A DNA stretch of 64,000 nucleotides from Rhodospirillales bacterium (GCA_016712595.1 JADJQT010000002.1:1-64000), one strand, 5' to 3'. Shown: positions 1-12,300, counted from the first letter of the stretch. Notes: generated by a model not told the origin, from the sequence alone. Made by a program: numbers and translations.

Positions 1-1
1 C

Positions 2-502
2 GGTGGCCTTGGAACAATGGGATACGGCCTGCCATCGGCGATGGGTGTGCAACTCGCCCACCCCGATGCCCTCGTCGTCGACATTGCCGGCGAGGCATCG
101 ATCATGATGAACATCCAAGAGATGTCGACGATTGCCCAGTACCGGTTGCCGGTCAAGGTGTTCATCCTCAACAACGAGTACATGGGCATGGTCCGGCAGT
201 GGCAGGAATTGCTGCACGGCGGCCGCTATTCGGAAAGCTATATGTCGTCTTTGCCGGACTTCGTGAAGCTCGCCGAGGCGTTCGGGGCGGTTGGCCTGCG
301 CGCGGAGCGACTCGAACAGCTGGACGACGTCATCAAGGAGATGATTTCGGTCGACCGGGCGGTGATTGCCGATATCCGCGTCGACAAGGCGGAGAACTGT
401 TTTCCGATGATCCCATCGGGGGCAGCGCACAACGAGATGCTGCTTGGCCCTGAGGACAAGGCGGAACAGCCGATTTCGGAAGAAGGGATGGTCCTCGTAT
501 AA
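2..502 (+). CDS. ilvI: acetolactate synthase large subunit (3' part)
   Basis: The 5' end lies outside the window; about 166 C-terminal residues are visible. The enzyme condenses two pyruvates, or pyruvate and 2-oxobutyrate, in valine, leucine and isoleucine synthesis, and uses thiamine diphosphate. The visible part starts in the TPP-binding domain with GLGTMGYGLPSAMG, followed by the alphaproteobacterial form of the metal/TPP motif (DIAGEASIMMN) and the NNEYMGMVRQWQ block. The small subunit gene follows 123 bp downstream on the same strand, which supports the assignment. Whether it should be called ilvB or ilvI cannot be decided from this fragment. Confidence 0.93.
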   Translation, partial: GGLGTMGYGLPSAMGVQLAHPDALVVDIAGEASIMMNIQEMSTIAQYRLPVKVFILNNEYMGMVRQWQELLHGGRYSESYMSSLPDFVKLAEAFGAVGLRAERLEQLDDVIKEMISVDRAVIADIRVDKAENCFPMIPSGAAHNEMLLGPEDKAEQPISEEGMVLV

Positions 503-625
503 CTGCCTGAGGCGGCTAATCGCCAGCGGCGCGGGCGCGCCACTGCGGTTCGCCCGTTGCTTGACCGGGACTTGCGGCCCCACGGGCCGGAGTAAAAATG
601 AATTATCGAATAAGGATAACCGACC

Positions 626-2244
<1,619 letters not shown>

Positions 2245-2263
2245 CCTATTTGGGGTATATGGA

Positions 2264-2309
2264 CCGCACTTGAGGAAACTTGGGTTTCCGGGAGCCCCCT
2301 CAGGTGCGG
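2264..2309 (+). terminator. hairpin downstream of ilvC, possible terminator
   Basis: CCGCACTTGAGG (2264-2275) and CCTCAGGTGCGG (2298-2309) are inverted repeats that form a 12-bp stem with one G-U pair and a 22-base loop, starting 20 bases after the ilvC stop. No U-run follows, so it may be a Rho-type or processing hairpin, not a classic intrinsic terminator. Confidence 0.4.
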
Positions 2310-2639
2310 CAACCATAATCTGGTTGACAAGAAAAATCGTCCCATGTCACTTGTGGCGTGAAGCCCCGTCCGGCATGAAATTCGCTTTCGTTCCGACCGT
2401 GGCAGCGCCCTGACGTTGCAGCAGACATCGATGCGATGAGAGCCGTCGGCCGCTCAGCGCCACGAGACGTAATCGCGCCCCACGTCGCTGCGTGACCGAG
2501 TGGTGGGGGTTATGGCAAAGTCGCACCGACGCGGGCATAGCCGTCCATCCAGCGGTGGTGGGCGGTCAATCCAAAGCGCGACGCCGAGTGGCCGAGCGCG
2601 GCTGACTAAGGCGAGTCCTGAATCGCCCTCAGCAGGTTC
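2310..2639. other. intergenic region before leuA
   Basis: This 330-bp gap shows no convincing gene. A 12-codon ORF (2376-2414, MKFAFVPTVAAP) is present but is not rich in leucine codons, so I do not call it an attenuator leader. The leuA promoter presumably lies here, but I see no clear -35/-10 pair. Confidence 0.4.
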
Positions 2640-4220
2640 ATGACGTCTATTCTGCAGGGACTGATCCCGATGACTACCGCGAGCGACCCCAACCGAATCA
2701 TCATCTTCGATACGACGCTGCGCGATGGCGAACAATCGCCCGGCGCTTCAATGAACCTGGATGAAAAGCTGCGGATTGCCCAGGTTTTGGAAGAGATGGG
2801 CGTCGACGTCATCGAGGCGGGATTCCCCATTTCGTCGCGCGGTGATTTCGAGGCCGTGCACCAGATCGCCAGGCAGGTCAAGTCATCGACGGTTTGCGGC
2901 TTGGCGCGGGCGGTACGCGGCGATATCGAGCAGGTCGCGGAGGCGCTCCGACCCGCTCCGCGCGGACGAATTCATACGTTCATTTCTACCAGTCCGCTGC
3001 ACATGAAGTATAAATTGCAGTTGGAACCCGCGCAGGTCCTGGAGCGCATCGTCGAAAGCGTCTCGTACGCCCGGCGCTTTACCGATGACGTCGAGTGGTC
3101 TTGCGAGGATGGATCGCGCAGTGAGCACGACTTCCTCTGCCGGTGCGTCGAGGCGGCAATTGAAGCCGGCGCGGGCACGATCAACATCCCTGATACCGTC
3201 GGGTATGCAATTCCGACGGAATTCGCGGCCCTGATTGCGATGTTGCGCAATCGGGTGCCGAATATCGATCGGGCGATTCTCTCCGTGCATTGCCACAACG
3301 ATCTCGGCCTTGGCGTTGCCAATTCGCTCGCGGCGGTGAACGAAGGCGCGCGGCAAGTCGAGTGCACGGTCAATGGCTTGGGCGAGCGAGCCGGCAACGC
3401 GGCAATGGAAGAGATTGTCATGGCGTTGCGCACACGCAACGATCTGATGCCGTATACTACCGGCGTGAGGTCGGAATTGATCATGCGCGCGTCGCGGCTT
3501 GTCTCGGCCATCACCGGATTCGTTGTGCAGCCGAACAAGGCGATCGTCGGCGCCAACGCGTTCGCTCATGAATCGGGCATCCATCAGGATGGCATGTTGA
3601 AGCATGCTGGAACGTACGAGATCATGACGCCCGAATCGGTTGGCCTGTCGAAGTCGAAGCTGGTGCTCGGCAAGCACTCCGGCCGTCACGCGTTCCGCGA
3701 AAAATTGAACGAACTGAACTACGAATTGGGTGACAATGCGATCGAGGAAGCATTTCGCCGCTTCAAGGAAATCGCCGACCGCAAGAAGGACGTATTCGAC
3801 GAAGATATCATGGCGCTGGTCGATGACGAACTGACGCGTGTGGGCGATCGCATCAAGCTCGTCGCACTCGAGATCGAATGTGGCACGCGGCGCTCTCGAG
3901 CGACGATGACGCTCGAAATCGATGGTCAACGGCGGGAATGCGCGGAGAATGGCGACGGGCCTGTCGATTCGGCTTTTCGCTGCATCAAGCGGCTGTTTGA
4001 GACGCAAGCGCGCCTCAAACTGTATCAAGTACACGGCGTGACTGGCGGCACGGACGCCCAGGCCGAAGTGACTGTAAGACTCGAAGAACAAGGTCGGACG
4101 GTTAACGGGCAAGGCGCGGATACGGATACTGTGGTTGCCTCCGTTAAAGCGTACCTCCATGCATTGAACAAACTTATGGTCAAACGTGAGAAGCACGCGC
4201 CATCTGCACTGTCGGCTTGA
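2640..4220 (+). CDS. leuA: 2-isopropylmalate synthase
   Basis: The 526-residue enzyme catalyses the first committed step of leucine synthesis, acetyl-CoA plus 2-oxoisovalerate. The DRE-TIM signature FDTTLRDGEQSPGASM is at residues 24-39. The metal site HCHNDLGLG and the motif GERAGNAAMEEIVMAL follow in the barrel, and the C-terminal third is the LeuA allosteric dimer domain (ending ALNKLMVKR). A second in-frame ATG at 2670 is preceded by CAGGGA and removes ten unconserved residues, so the true start may be 2670. Its product pathway joins directly to the upstream ilv genes. Confidence 0.96.
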   Translation: MTSILQGLIPMTTASDPNRIIIFDTTLRDGEQSPGASMNLDEKLRIAQVLEEMGVDVIEAGFPISSRGDFEAVHQIARQVKSSTVCGLARAVRGDIEQVAEALRPAPRGRIHTFISTSPLHMKYKLQLEPAQVLERIVESVSYARRFTDDVEWSCEDGSRSEHDFLCRCVEAAIEAGAGTINIPDTVGYAIPTEFAALIAMLRNRVPNIDRAILSVHCHNDLGLGVANSLAAVNEGARQVECTVNGLGERAGNAAMEEIVMALRTRNDLMPYTTGVRSELIMRASRLVSAITGFVVQPNKAIVGANAFAHESGIHQDGMLKHAGTYEIMTPESVGLSKSKLVLGKHSGRHAFREKLNELNYELGDNAIEEAFRRFKEIADRKKDVFDEDIMALVDDELTRVGDRIKLVALEIECGTRRSRATMTLEIDGQRRECAENGDGPVDSAFRCIKRLFETQARLKLYQVHGVTGGTDAQAEVTVRLEEQGRTVNGQGADTDTVVASVKAYLHALNKLMVKREKHAPSALSA

Positions 4221-4311
4221 ACGCGATCGGTGAAACGGCCATTCTGCCGCAGTTTTGCATAGCACTATTTCGGATCCGGAGCGGACGCGCCGGTGCCCGA
4301 CTTTCCGGTAA

Positions 4312-5388
<1,077 letters not shown>

Positions 5389-5522
5389 GGCGCAGTTTGG
5401 TGCTTGGATGTTCGTTTCCGCCGGTTCACAGTAGAATCCGAACGGGGTTTCAGGACCTGTCGCACGAACACGTTGTTTAACGCTGCCCTTAAAGTTTTGG
5501 CAACGCCAGGACCAAGTCCGGT

Positions 5523-6431
5523 ATGCCCGCTGCTTTGAAATCGTTCTTTCACTGGTTTGTCTACGCGGGCCTCGTCGTGTTTGCCGGGGGGTTGATGTTG
5601 CTCGGCAAGGCAGACACGATCCTGATCGAACGGCTACGGCTCAAGGTAGACGACGTGGCGGTGCCGGTGCTCGAAGTTCTCTCCGAGCCCGCCGATGCGC
5701 TGGCACGGGTTTTGGAAGGTGCGCAACGTTGGATCAATGTTGCGGACGAAAACGCGCGGCTGCGCGAAGAGCGCGAACGCCTGTTGCGTTGGCAGGCGAT
5801 TGCACAACGCCTGGAAGTCGAAAACGCTGGCCTTCGGCAGTTGCTCAAGGTTGTTCCGGAACCGCAGGCGACCTATCGGTCAGCACGCGTCGTCGCCGAT
5901 TCGACCGGAGTCTTTGCTCAGAGCGTATTGATTAGTGCTGGTAGCCTTGCCGGCATTGAGCGCGGGCAAAATGTACTCACCGGTGAGGGTCTCGTTGGAC
6001 GCATCGTTGGCGTTTCGGCTCGCGCATCCCGTGTTTTGCTGATTACCGACCTGAACTCGCGCGTGCCCGTGTTTGTTGGCCCATCGAACGTGCGAGCCGT
6101 GCTCGCCGGGGACAATTCGGAAAGGCCGAAACTCGTCCACATCGTTCCGGGTGCCGCCATAGAACCGGGGGATCTTGTGGTTACGTCGGGAATAGCCGGC
6201 GGATTTCCACCCGGCTTGCCGGTGGGATCGATCGACAAGGTCGACGATGAGGTTGTAACGGTCACGCCAAACATAGACCGCAACCGCCTAGAATACGTTC
6301 GAATTGCCGATTACGGCATGGATTTCCTGAAAGTTGATGCTCCGCTCGCGACGAAGGAAGAGCGGCCAAGCCAAGCGGCAGGGAACAACCTCGGGGGGGA
6401 GAGCGCCCAACGGACGGACGCACGACGATGA
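5523..6431 (+). CDS. mreC: rod shape-determining protein MreC
   Basis: The 302-residue bitopic membrane protein links MreB to periplasmic wall enzymes. It has an N-terminal membrane helix (about residues 10-28), then a heptad-rich coiled coil (NARLREERERLLRWQAI, near residues 77-105), then the beta-rich MreC domain (for example ISAGSLAGIERGQNVLTGEGLVGRI). The tail is low-complexity and polar. The stop overlaps the mreD start by four bases (ATGA). The start chosen has a weak ribosome site; translation may depend on the mreB message. Confidence 0.95.
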   Translation: MPAALKSFFHWFVYAGLVVFAGGLMLLGKADTILIERLRLKVDDVAVPVLEVLSEPADALARVLEGAQRWINVADENARLREERERLLRWQAIAQRLEVENAGLRQLLKVVPEPQATYRSARVVADSTGVFAQSVLISAGSLAGIERGQNVLTGEGLVGRIVGVSARASRVLLITDLNSRVPVFVGPSNVRAVLAGDNSERPKLVHIVPGAAIEPGDLVVTSGIAGGFPPGLPVGSIDKVDDEVVTVTPNIDRNRLEYVRIADYGMDFLKVDAPLATKEERPSQAAGNNLGGESAQRTDARR

Positions 6432-6943
6432 AGGCGTCTTTCTTGCGACGAGCTGATACGGTCAGTCGCCATCTTGTGCCGTGTGCACTGACGTTCGCGA
6501 TGCTGTTCGTCGGTCTCGTCCCGCTGCATCTCCCATCGTTTCAGGCGGTGGCGCCGTCGTTGCCGTTAATCGCGGTATTCTACTGGACGCTGTATCGTCC
6601 AGACTTGATGCCGGTCCTTGCGGTATTCTTGATCGGCCTTCTACAAGATATCCTTGGGGGGCTACCAATCGGCGTAAGTTCAGTGACCTTTGTTTGTGTT
6701 CATGCTGCGGTCACAAGTCAGCGCCGGTTTTTCATCGGAAAATCGTTTAGCATTATTTGGCTCGGATTTACCGTGGTGGCAGTTGGCGCGCTTGCATTAT
6801 CGTGGTTATTGAGCTGTGCATATTATGGCGCGAGCGTCTCGTTGCATGCAGTGGCGTTTCAGGTCCTGATTACCGTCGGATGCTTTCCAGTCGTCTGCTG
6901 GCTGCTCCTGCGCTGTCAGTTGTCACTGCTTCGTCAAATTTAG
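6428..6943 (+). CDS. mreD: rod shape-determining protein MreD
   Basis: This is a 171-residue polytopic inner-membrane protein with about five predicted membrane helices and the usual MreD length. Typical features are the short loop FYWTLYRPDLMP and the motif QDILGGLPIGVSSV near residues 75-90. It is translationally coupled to mreC (ATGA overlap) and lies 4 bases before mrdA. Confidence 0.9.
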   Translation: MKASFLRRADTVSRHLVPCALTFAMLFVGLVPLHLPSFQAVAPSLPLIAVFYWTLYRPDLMPVLAVFLIGLLQDILGGLPIGVSSVTFVCVHAAVTSQRRFFIGKSFSIIWLGFTVVAVGALALSWLLSCAYYGASVSLHAVAFQVLITVGCFPVVCWLLLRCQLSLLRQI

Positions 6944-6947
6944 GCAC

Positions 6948-8828
6948 ATGGCGCGCGACCTTGATCGTCAGCGGCAGTTTACCCGGCGGGCACTGCTTCT
7001 CGCCGGCGGCAAGGCGGGGCTGCTCGCCATTCTCGCTGGCCGTCTCTATTACCTTCAGGTCGTTGATTCCGAGCGGTACCTGACGCTCGCCGAGGACAAC
7101 CGGATCAATGTGCGGCTATTGCCGCCCCCACGCGGTCGAATTCTCGACCGGACGGGTCGGCCATTGGCGTCGAACCGGCAAGACTACCGCGTCGTCGTCG
7201 TCGCCGAGCAGACGTCCAGCGTCGAGGGAACCCTCGCCGCACTCGGCACCCTCGTTCCAATCAGTGACGGCGATCGCAAGCGAATTCTGCGCGAAATCGG
7301 ACGCCAGCGTCAATTTGTGCCGATAACCGTGCGCGAAGACCTCGATTGGAACGACGTCGCCCGCATCGAAGTCAATTCGCTCGACCTGCCGGGAATCTCT
7401 GTCGAGGAAGGCCGAAGTCGCGAATACCCTTATGGTCCGGCTCTCTCGCATGTCTTGGGCTACGTCGGCGTCGTCTCCGAAGCGGATCTCGCGGAGGGGA
7501 GCGATCCGTTGCTCGAGTTGCCCGGTTTTCGGATTGGCAAAGCCGGGATCGAACGCAGCTACGAGCGAGTTCTCCGCGGCATCGGCGGTAATTCTCAGGT
7601 CGAGGTCAACGCGGTTGGTCGTGTCATCCGCGAACTCGACCGAACGGATGGGGAGCCGGGGGACGATGTAACGCTCGGGCTCGACCTCGATTTGCAGCAA
7701 CTCGCGATCGACCGGATTGGCGACGAAAGCGGCGCGGTCGTTGTCCTCGATGTCGAGACAGGCGAAGTCCTGGCGATGGCTTCGACGCCCGGCTACGATC
7801 CGAGTGCCTTCGATCGCGGGCTGAGCAGCGAGGAATGGAAATTCCTTACAACCAATCCCAAAGCCCCGTTGATCAACAAATCGATCGCCGGCGTGTATGC
7901 GCCGGGGTCAACGTTCAAGCCCGTTGTGGCGCTGGCGGCGCTCGAAAAGGGCGTCCTCGATCCGAGCGCCACGGTGTTCTGTTCGGGGGCGTTTCGTCTC
8001 GGCGATGCCGTATTCCACTGCTGGAGGCGCGGCGGCCACGGATCGCTGGCGATGCGCGATGCGCTGGCGCAATCCTGTGATTGCTACTTTTACGAAGCTG
8101 CTCGCAGGGTTGGCGTCGACCGCATTGCTGAAATGGGACATCAGCTCGGTCTTGGCGCGCCGCTGGGGATCGATCTGCCCCATGAGCGTAGTGGCTTATT
8201 GCCGACGCGAGATTGGAAAACCGCAACGTTTGGCACCGGGTGGTCGGTCGGCGAGACGGTCATCACCGGCATCGGTCAGGGTTATGTTCTATCGACGCCG
8301 TTACAGTTGGCGGTAATGTCGGCACGCATCGCCAACGGCGGTAAGGCCATCGTGCCGCGGATGGTCCGTGATCTAGCCGTCGCTGAGCGCGCCGGGGTGG
8401 TGAAAACCGCGATCAACCTCGGCATCAGCGCCGCCCATCTCAAGGTCATCCAAGACGGAATGAACAACGTGGTGAACAGCGCCCGCGGGACAGCCAAGAG
8501 CGCGGCGATCCATGTGCCGGGTTTCGAGATGGCGGGCAAGACCGGAACGTCCCAGGTGCGGCGGATCTCCAAGGGTGAACGGCAATCGGGGGTGATCAAG
8601 AACGAACATTTGCCGTGGGAACGACGCGATCACGCTCTGTTTATCGGCTATGCGCCCGTCGCCCGGCCGCGTTATTCGTGTGCCGTCGTGATCGAACACG
8701 GCGGAGCCGGATCAAAGGCCGCTGCACCGATTGCACGCGATGTCCTTACGGCGGCGCAAACCCTGGGCGACAAACGGGTGGTTGGTGCGGACAAGGAGCG
8801 AACACCGGGGCCGCGGCGCGAGGGCTGA
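6948..8828 (+). CDS. mrdA: penicillin-binding protein 2 (elongasome transpeptidase)
   Basis: The 626-residue class B PBP crosslinks peptidoglycan during elongation, together with RodA. A single N-terminal membrane helix is at about residues 15-35, followed by the pedestal domain (PPPRGRILDRTGRPLASNRQ). The transpeptidase catalytic serine lies in GSTFKP (S321, K324), the SxN-type motif is SCD in AQSCDCYFYEA, and the KTGT box is at residue 531. The next gene, rodA, starts 6 bp later, so the synthase pair is co-expressed. Confidence 0.96.
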   Translation: MARDLDRQRQFTRRALLLAGGKAGLLAILAGRLYYLQVVDSERYLTLAEDNRINVRLLPPPRGRILDRTGRPLASNRQDYRVVVVAEQTSSVEGTLAALGTLVPISDGDRKRILREIGRQRQFVPITVREDLDWNDVARIEVNSLDLPGISVEEGRSREYPYGPALSHVLGYVGVVSEADLAEGSDPLLELPGFRIGKAGIERSYERVLRGIGGNSQVEVNAVGRVIRELDRTDGEPGDDVTLGLDLDLQQLAIDRIGDESGAVVVLDVETGEVLAMASTPGYDPSAFDRGLSSEEWKFLTTNPKAPLINKSIAGVYAPGSTFKPVVALAALEKGVLDPSATVFCSGAFRLGDAVFHCWRRGGHGSLAMRDALAQSCDCYFYEAARRVGVDRIAEMGHQLGLGAPLGIDLPHERSGLLPTRDWKTATFGTGWSVGETVITGIGQGYVLSTPLQLAVMSARIANGGKAIVPRMVRDLAVAERAGVVKTAINLGISAAHLKVIQDGMNNVVNSARGTAKSAAIHVPGFEMAGKTGTSQVRRISKGERQSGVIKNEHLPWERRDHALFIGYAPVARPRYSCAVVIEHGGAGSKAAAPIARDVLTAAQTLGDKRVVGADKERTPGPRREG

Positions 8829-8834
8829 CCGACA

Positions 8835-9983
8835 GTGGGATGGAATTCGTTGAATCGTCCAGGCGTGACGTTGGTGGACAAGCTCCTGCAGATCCGTTGG
8901 CTGTTCGTGCTGGCGATCTGCGGCGTTGGCGGTGCCGGCATCGCGATGCTGTATTCGGCCGGCGGCGGCAGCATGGAACCGTGGGCGATTCGCCAGTGCG
9001 TCCGCTTTATCATCGCGCTGCTTCTCATGATTACGGTCGCCGTCTGCGACATCCGGTTGTGGCTGCGCTGGGCGTACCCGATGTTCTTCGCCGCTCTCGC
9101 GCTGCTGGTCGTGGTCGATTTCGCCGGTTCCATCGGTATGGGCGCGCAGCGATGGATTGACCTTGGATTTATCAACCTACAGCCCTCCGAGTTGATGAAA
9201 ATCGCGCTTGTCCTCGCCTTGGCGCGCCACTTCCACGGGTTTGCTTCGGAAGACGTGCGTCGCCCATGGCGGTTGATCATTCCCGCTTTGATGGTTTTCG
9301 TCCCCGTGGGGCTGGTCCTCAAGCAACCGGATCTAGGGACAGCCATCATGCTGCTGGCGGGCGGTGGAGCCGTCTTTTTCGCCGCCGGCGTCAGCTTGTG
9401 GATGTTTGGCGTGGTGCTTGCCGCAGGATTGGCGATGTTACCCGTCGCCTGGCAGTTTCTGCACGACTACCAACGCAACCGCGTGATGACGTTCCTTGAC
9501 CCCGAGAGTGATCCGCTCGGCGCCGGCTATCACATCCTTCAGTCGAAGATCGCGCTCGGGTCCGGCGGGCTGTTCGGCAAGGGCTTCATCCAGGGCACAC
9601 AAAGCCACCTCAATTTTCTTCCCGAAAAGCAGACTGATTTCATTTTTACCATGCTTGCCGAGGAATTTGGGCTGATCGGCTCCTTGGGTATGCTGGGGCT
9701 CTATATCGTCATCCTGGCTTATTGTTTTGCCATCGCGCTGTCCGCGCGAAGTCAGTTCGGCCGCCTGTTGGCAATGGGCATTGCGTCGACGTTCTTTCTT
9801 TATTTATTCATTAACATGGCGATGGTGATGGGTTTGATCCCCGTCGTCGGAGTTCCGCTGCCGTTGGTCTCCTATGGTGGCACGGCCGTCGTATCGCTGA
9901 TGGCGGGGTTCGGGCTGGTAATGAGCGTCTATGTCCACCGCGACGTGATGATTAGTCGCCACTCGACGGGCACTGAGCGCTGA
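8835..9983 (+). CDS. rodA: RodA, SEDS peptidoglycan glycosyltransferase
   Basis: The 382-residue SEDS-family protein has about ten membrane segments and polymerises lipid II into glycan strands with PBP2. Characteristic blocks are KQPDLGTAIMLLAGG, the QSKIALGSGGLFGKGFIQGTQS region, the FLPEKQTDFIFTMLAEEFG motif with the catalytic Asp, and PVVGVPLPLVSYGGT near the C-terminus. The start used is GTG at 8835. The gene closes the conserved cluster; IS-derived and polysaccharide genes begin right after it. Confidence 0.96.
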   Translation: MGWNSLNRPGVTLVDKLLQIRWLFVLAICGVGGAGIAMLYSAGGGSMEPWAIRQCVRFIIALLLMITVAVCDIRLWLRWAYPMFFAALALLVVVDFAGSIGMGAQRWIDLGFINLQPSELMKIALVLALARHFHGFASEDVRRPWRLIIPALMVFVPVGLVLKQPDLGTAIMLLAGGGAVFFAAGVSLWMFGVVLAAGLAMLPVAWQFLHDYQRNRVMTFLDPESDPLGAGYHILQSKIALGSGGLFGKGFIQGTQSHLNFLPEKQTDFIFTMLAEEFGLIGSLGMLGLYIVILAYCFAIALSARSQFGRLLAMGIASTFFLYLFINMAMVMGLIPVVGVPLPLVSYGGTAVVSLMAGFGLVMSVYVHRDVMISRHSTGTER

Positions 9984-10029
9984 ATGCCCGATGGCTGCAC
10001 CGTCAACGTGTCATCGTCAATTGACGGCA

Positions 10030-10265
10030 AGCGCGATGGCCGAGCGATGCTGACGGCGCTCTCGTCAAGACACCTCTTGTCGCCACGGCGAGGCGCTTGC
10101 CGACGGAAGCGGCCGGCGAATTCCTGGCCAAACTTCAGGCCCCATTGCCGGATCGTCTCATGCGTTACCAATATGCCGCGGGCGGCCAGTATCTCCTCGA
10201 TGATGCGCAGGCTCAGCGAAGACCGAAAATATAGCCTACTGCATAGCTGAACTTGGGCTCCATAC
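10030..10265 (-). pseudogene. IS6-family transposase fragment
   Basis: A - strand reading frame includes SLSLRIIEEILAARG, THETIRQWGLKFGQEFAGR and RRGDKRCLDE, which match the N-terminal region of IS6-family DDE transposases (Y-R-LSLR--EE---RG, then H-TI--W--K). The match ends abruptly after the first catalytic Asp region, and the rest of the gene and the ends are absent. It marks the junction between the rod-shape cluster and the polysaccharide locus. Confidence 0.6.
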
Positions 10266-10277
10266 CTCGGGGAAAGA

Positions 10278-12284
10278 CTAGTCAGGGCTCCGTCGTCCTG
10301 TGCAGCTCCCGGCGGCCCAGGGTATAGGCGAGGTTTCATGCTCGGCTACCGAAGGCACATGCAGGCATAGGGGGTGCTCGGCGAGCCATCCGGGTCCGGC
10401 GATCATGATCACCACGGTGCGCGCCACAATCAGCAACTCGAGACGCAACCAAACCAGCGGTCGGCTGAGTGCCATCGCGTAGGCGTGGTCGTAGAACAGT
10501 TTGCGGCGGACGTCATCAAGGCAATGATCGCTACCGAGGTTGACCTGGGCAAAGCCGGTAATCCCCGGCAGGACGCCAAACAGGCGCTCGGCATAGAACG
10601 GAAGCGAGCTGTTCAGCGTGTGATGAAAGGTCGGCCGCTCGGGCCGCGGCCCGATCAACGACATCTCGCCACGGAGGACGTTGAGGAGCTGAGGCAGCTC
10701 GTCGAGACGGGAGCGGCGCAGGATGTTGCCGACGCGGGTCACCCGCGGGTCGTCGTCACTCGCCCACACAGCACCACTCATGCTCTCCGCATCCTCGCGC
10801 ATGGAGCGGAACTTGATGATGCGGATCAGCCGGACATGATCATGGCCGCACTCGCCGATGCGAAGCTGGCGGAAGAATACCGGACCTTTGCTGTCGAGCT
10901 TGATCGCCAGCGCCGCCAGCGCAAACACAGGTGACGTCAGTGTCAGCAGCGTGATCGCAGCGGCGACGTCGATGGTCCGCTTGAGGATGCGCACGCATGG
11001 GTGGATGTGGCCCACCCGCCCCGCGGTCGCCGCTCCCATTGAAACCCCCGTCCATGCCAATGCTTGACCCGCACTCGCGGTAAGCGAAACGCTGCCGTGG
11101 CGCCGCGCACCGCCCCAGCCACAGCCCTCCCGGCCAAGAAGATAGCGGCAGGAGCCGACGAAGGCGGCGACATAGCCGGAGACGACATAAGAGATTCGAT
11201 CGACGGTCCGTGGCCAACGGCCTCCAGGCCACAGAGTCGAGGCCACCGTCACGCCGCAGGCTGCCGCTGCAACAACCGCAGGCGCGGCAAACACCATCGC
11301 CTGACCGGCCAGTGCCAGGGAGCCCACGACCGCTAGCAGCAGCAGCAGCGGGGTGATGGCGCGCAGTCCCTTGCCGGAGGCGAAGGCGAAGGCCGTCCCA
11401 CCGAAGCGCGGATGGATCAATTGCCGGAGGCGGAGCAGTTGCTGAAGATTTCCGGCGGCGATGCGCTGCCGCCGCCGGCGATCCTGCTCGGCGGTGGCAC
11501 GTTCGAGCTCAATGGCGACGATGCGCGGATCGGAGACGGCGCGGGCGCCGTGGGCGACGATGCTCATCGGCAGCACGAAGTCGTCGTTGATGGTATCCGC
11601 GGCAAGGCTGCGGAACAGTCGGGCGCGGAACAGGTAGAAGGCGCCATGCGCGCCGATCGCCCCACCGACTACGGACTCCTGGTCGCGGAGCTTAGTTTGA
11701 TACCCCCAGTACGCGGCCTCGCCAGCGCCGAAGGCGCGCAGCAGCCGATAGGTGCCGCAGACGACGCCGACCTGGGGATCGGTGAAGCGGCGGGCGGCGA
11801 TGAGCAGCGCATCGACCGACACCAAGGCCGAAGCGTCGCTGAGGGCGATCACCTCGTCGCCCATCTCCGGGACCAGCGCATTGATCAACGCGAGTTTGCC
11901 GCGATTCACGCTGAATTCGCGAACCTCGACACGCAGGTGTCGGCATTCCGGCTGCTCCGCCACGGCGCGGGCGATGGCCGCCGTCTCGTCTCCGCATCCG
12001 TCGCAAGCGATGACGACGCGCAGGCGTTCCGCCGGATAGTCGAGGACAGCGAGATTGCGGATCTTATCGCCGATCACCGCAGCCTCGTTGAAAGCGGGGA
12101 CAAGCACGACGACGCTGGGTAACAATCGATCTGCATCGGTCGGCCGATAGCGGCGCGGCGATACCGACGGAAGGGTGACAGGGTGGCGTCGAGCCCACGC
12201 CCAGAGCAGTGCAGGATAGATGGCGTGATGGTAGACAAGGAGGACAAGGCTCGCGACTGTCATGCCTGCGACGAGGGTCATCAT
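10278..12284 (-). CDS. GT2 glycosyltransferase fused to phosphoglycosyl transferase
   Basis: The 668-residue protein joins two enzymes of repeat-unit assembly. Residues 1-30 are a membrane helix. Residues 55-260 are a GT-A (GT2) domain with LVPAFNEA, ACDGCGDE, ALSDASA, NDDFVLP and a QRRR-like RRRRQRIAAGN motif. Residues 305-380 are membrane helices. Residues 433-630 are a monotopic phosphoglycosyl transferase domain (KRTIDVAAA, GPVFFRQLRIG, KFRSMREDAE, then SRLDELPQLLN with the catalytic Asp-Glu pair at 528-529, and SLIGPRPERP). The ATG at 12284 lies 17 bp after the upstream stop; the frame is open further upstream only as a shadow of that gene. An internal ATG at 11039 has GGGGG ahead of it, so a separate PGT of about 253 residues could also be made. 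Confidence 0.88.
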   Translation of the reverse strand: MMTLVAGMTVASLVLLVYHHAIYPALLWAWARRHPVTLPSVSPRRYRPTDADRLLPSVVVLVPAFNEAAVIGDKIRNLAVLDYPAERLRVVIACDGCGDETAAIARAVAEQPECRHLRVEVREFSVNRGKLALINALVPEMGDEVIALSDASALVSVDALLIAARRFTDPQVGVVCGTYRLLRAFGAGEAAYWGYQTKLRDQESVVGGAIGAHGAFYLFRARLFRSLAADTINDDFVLPMSIVAHGARAVSDPRIVAIELERATAEQDRRRRQRIAAGNLQQLLRLRQLIHPRFGGTAFAFASGKGLRAITPLLLLLAVVGSLALAGQAMVFAAPAVVAAAACGVTVASTLWPGGRWPRTVDRISYVVSGYVAAFVGSCRYLLGREGCGWGGARRHGSVSLTASAGQALAWTGVSMGAATAGRVGHIHPCVRILKRTIDVAAAITLLTLTSPVFALAALAIKLDSKGPVFFRQLRIGECGHDHVRLIRIIKFRSMREDAESMSGAVWASDDDPRVTRVGNILRRSRLDELPQLLNVLRGEMSLIGPRPERPTFHHTLNSSLPFYAERLFGVLPGITGFAQVNLGSDHCLDDVRRKLFYDHAYAMALSRPLVWLRLELLIVARTVVIMIAGPGWLAEHPLCLHVPSVAEHETSPIPWAAGSCTGRRSPD

Positions 12285-12300
12285 CGCCGAACCGACGGAG

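Noticed and set aside
2376..2414. Possible leader peptide (MKFAFVPTVAAP) for attenuation of leuA
   Set aside because: It lacks a run of Leu codons and no alternative terminator/antiterminator pair follows.
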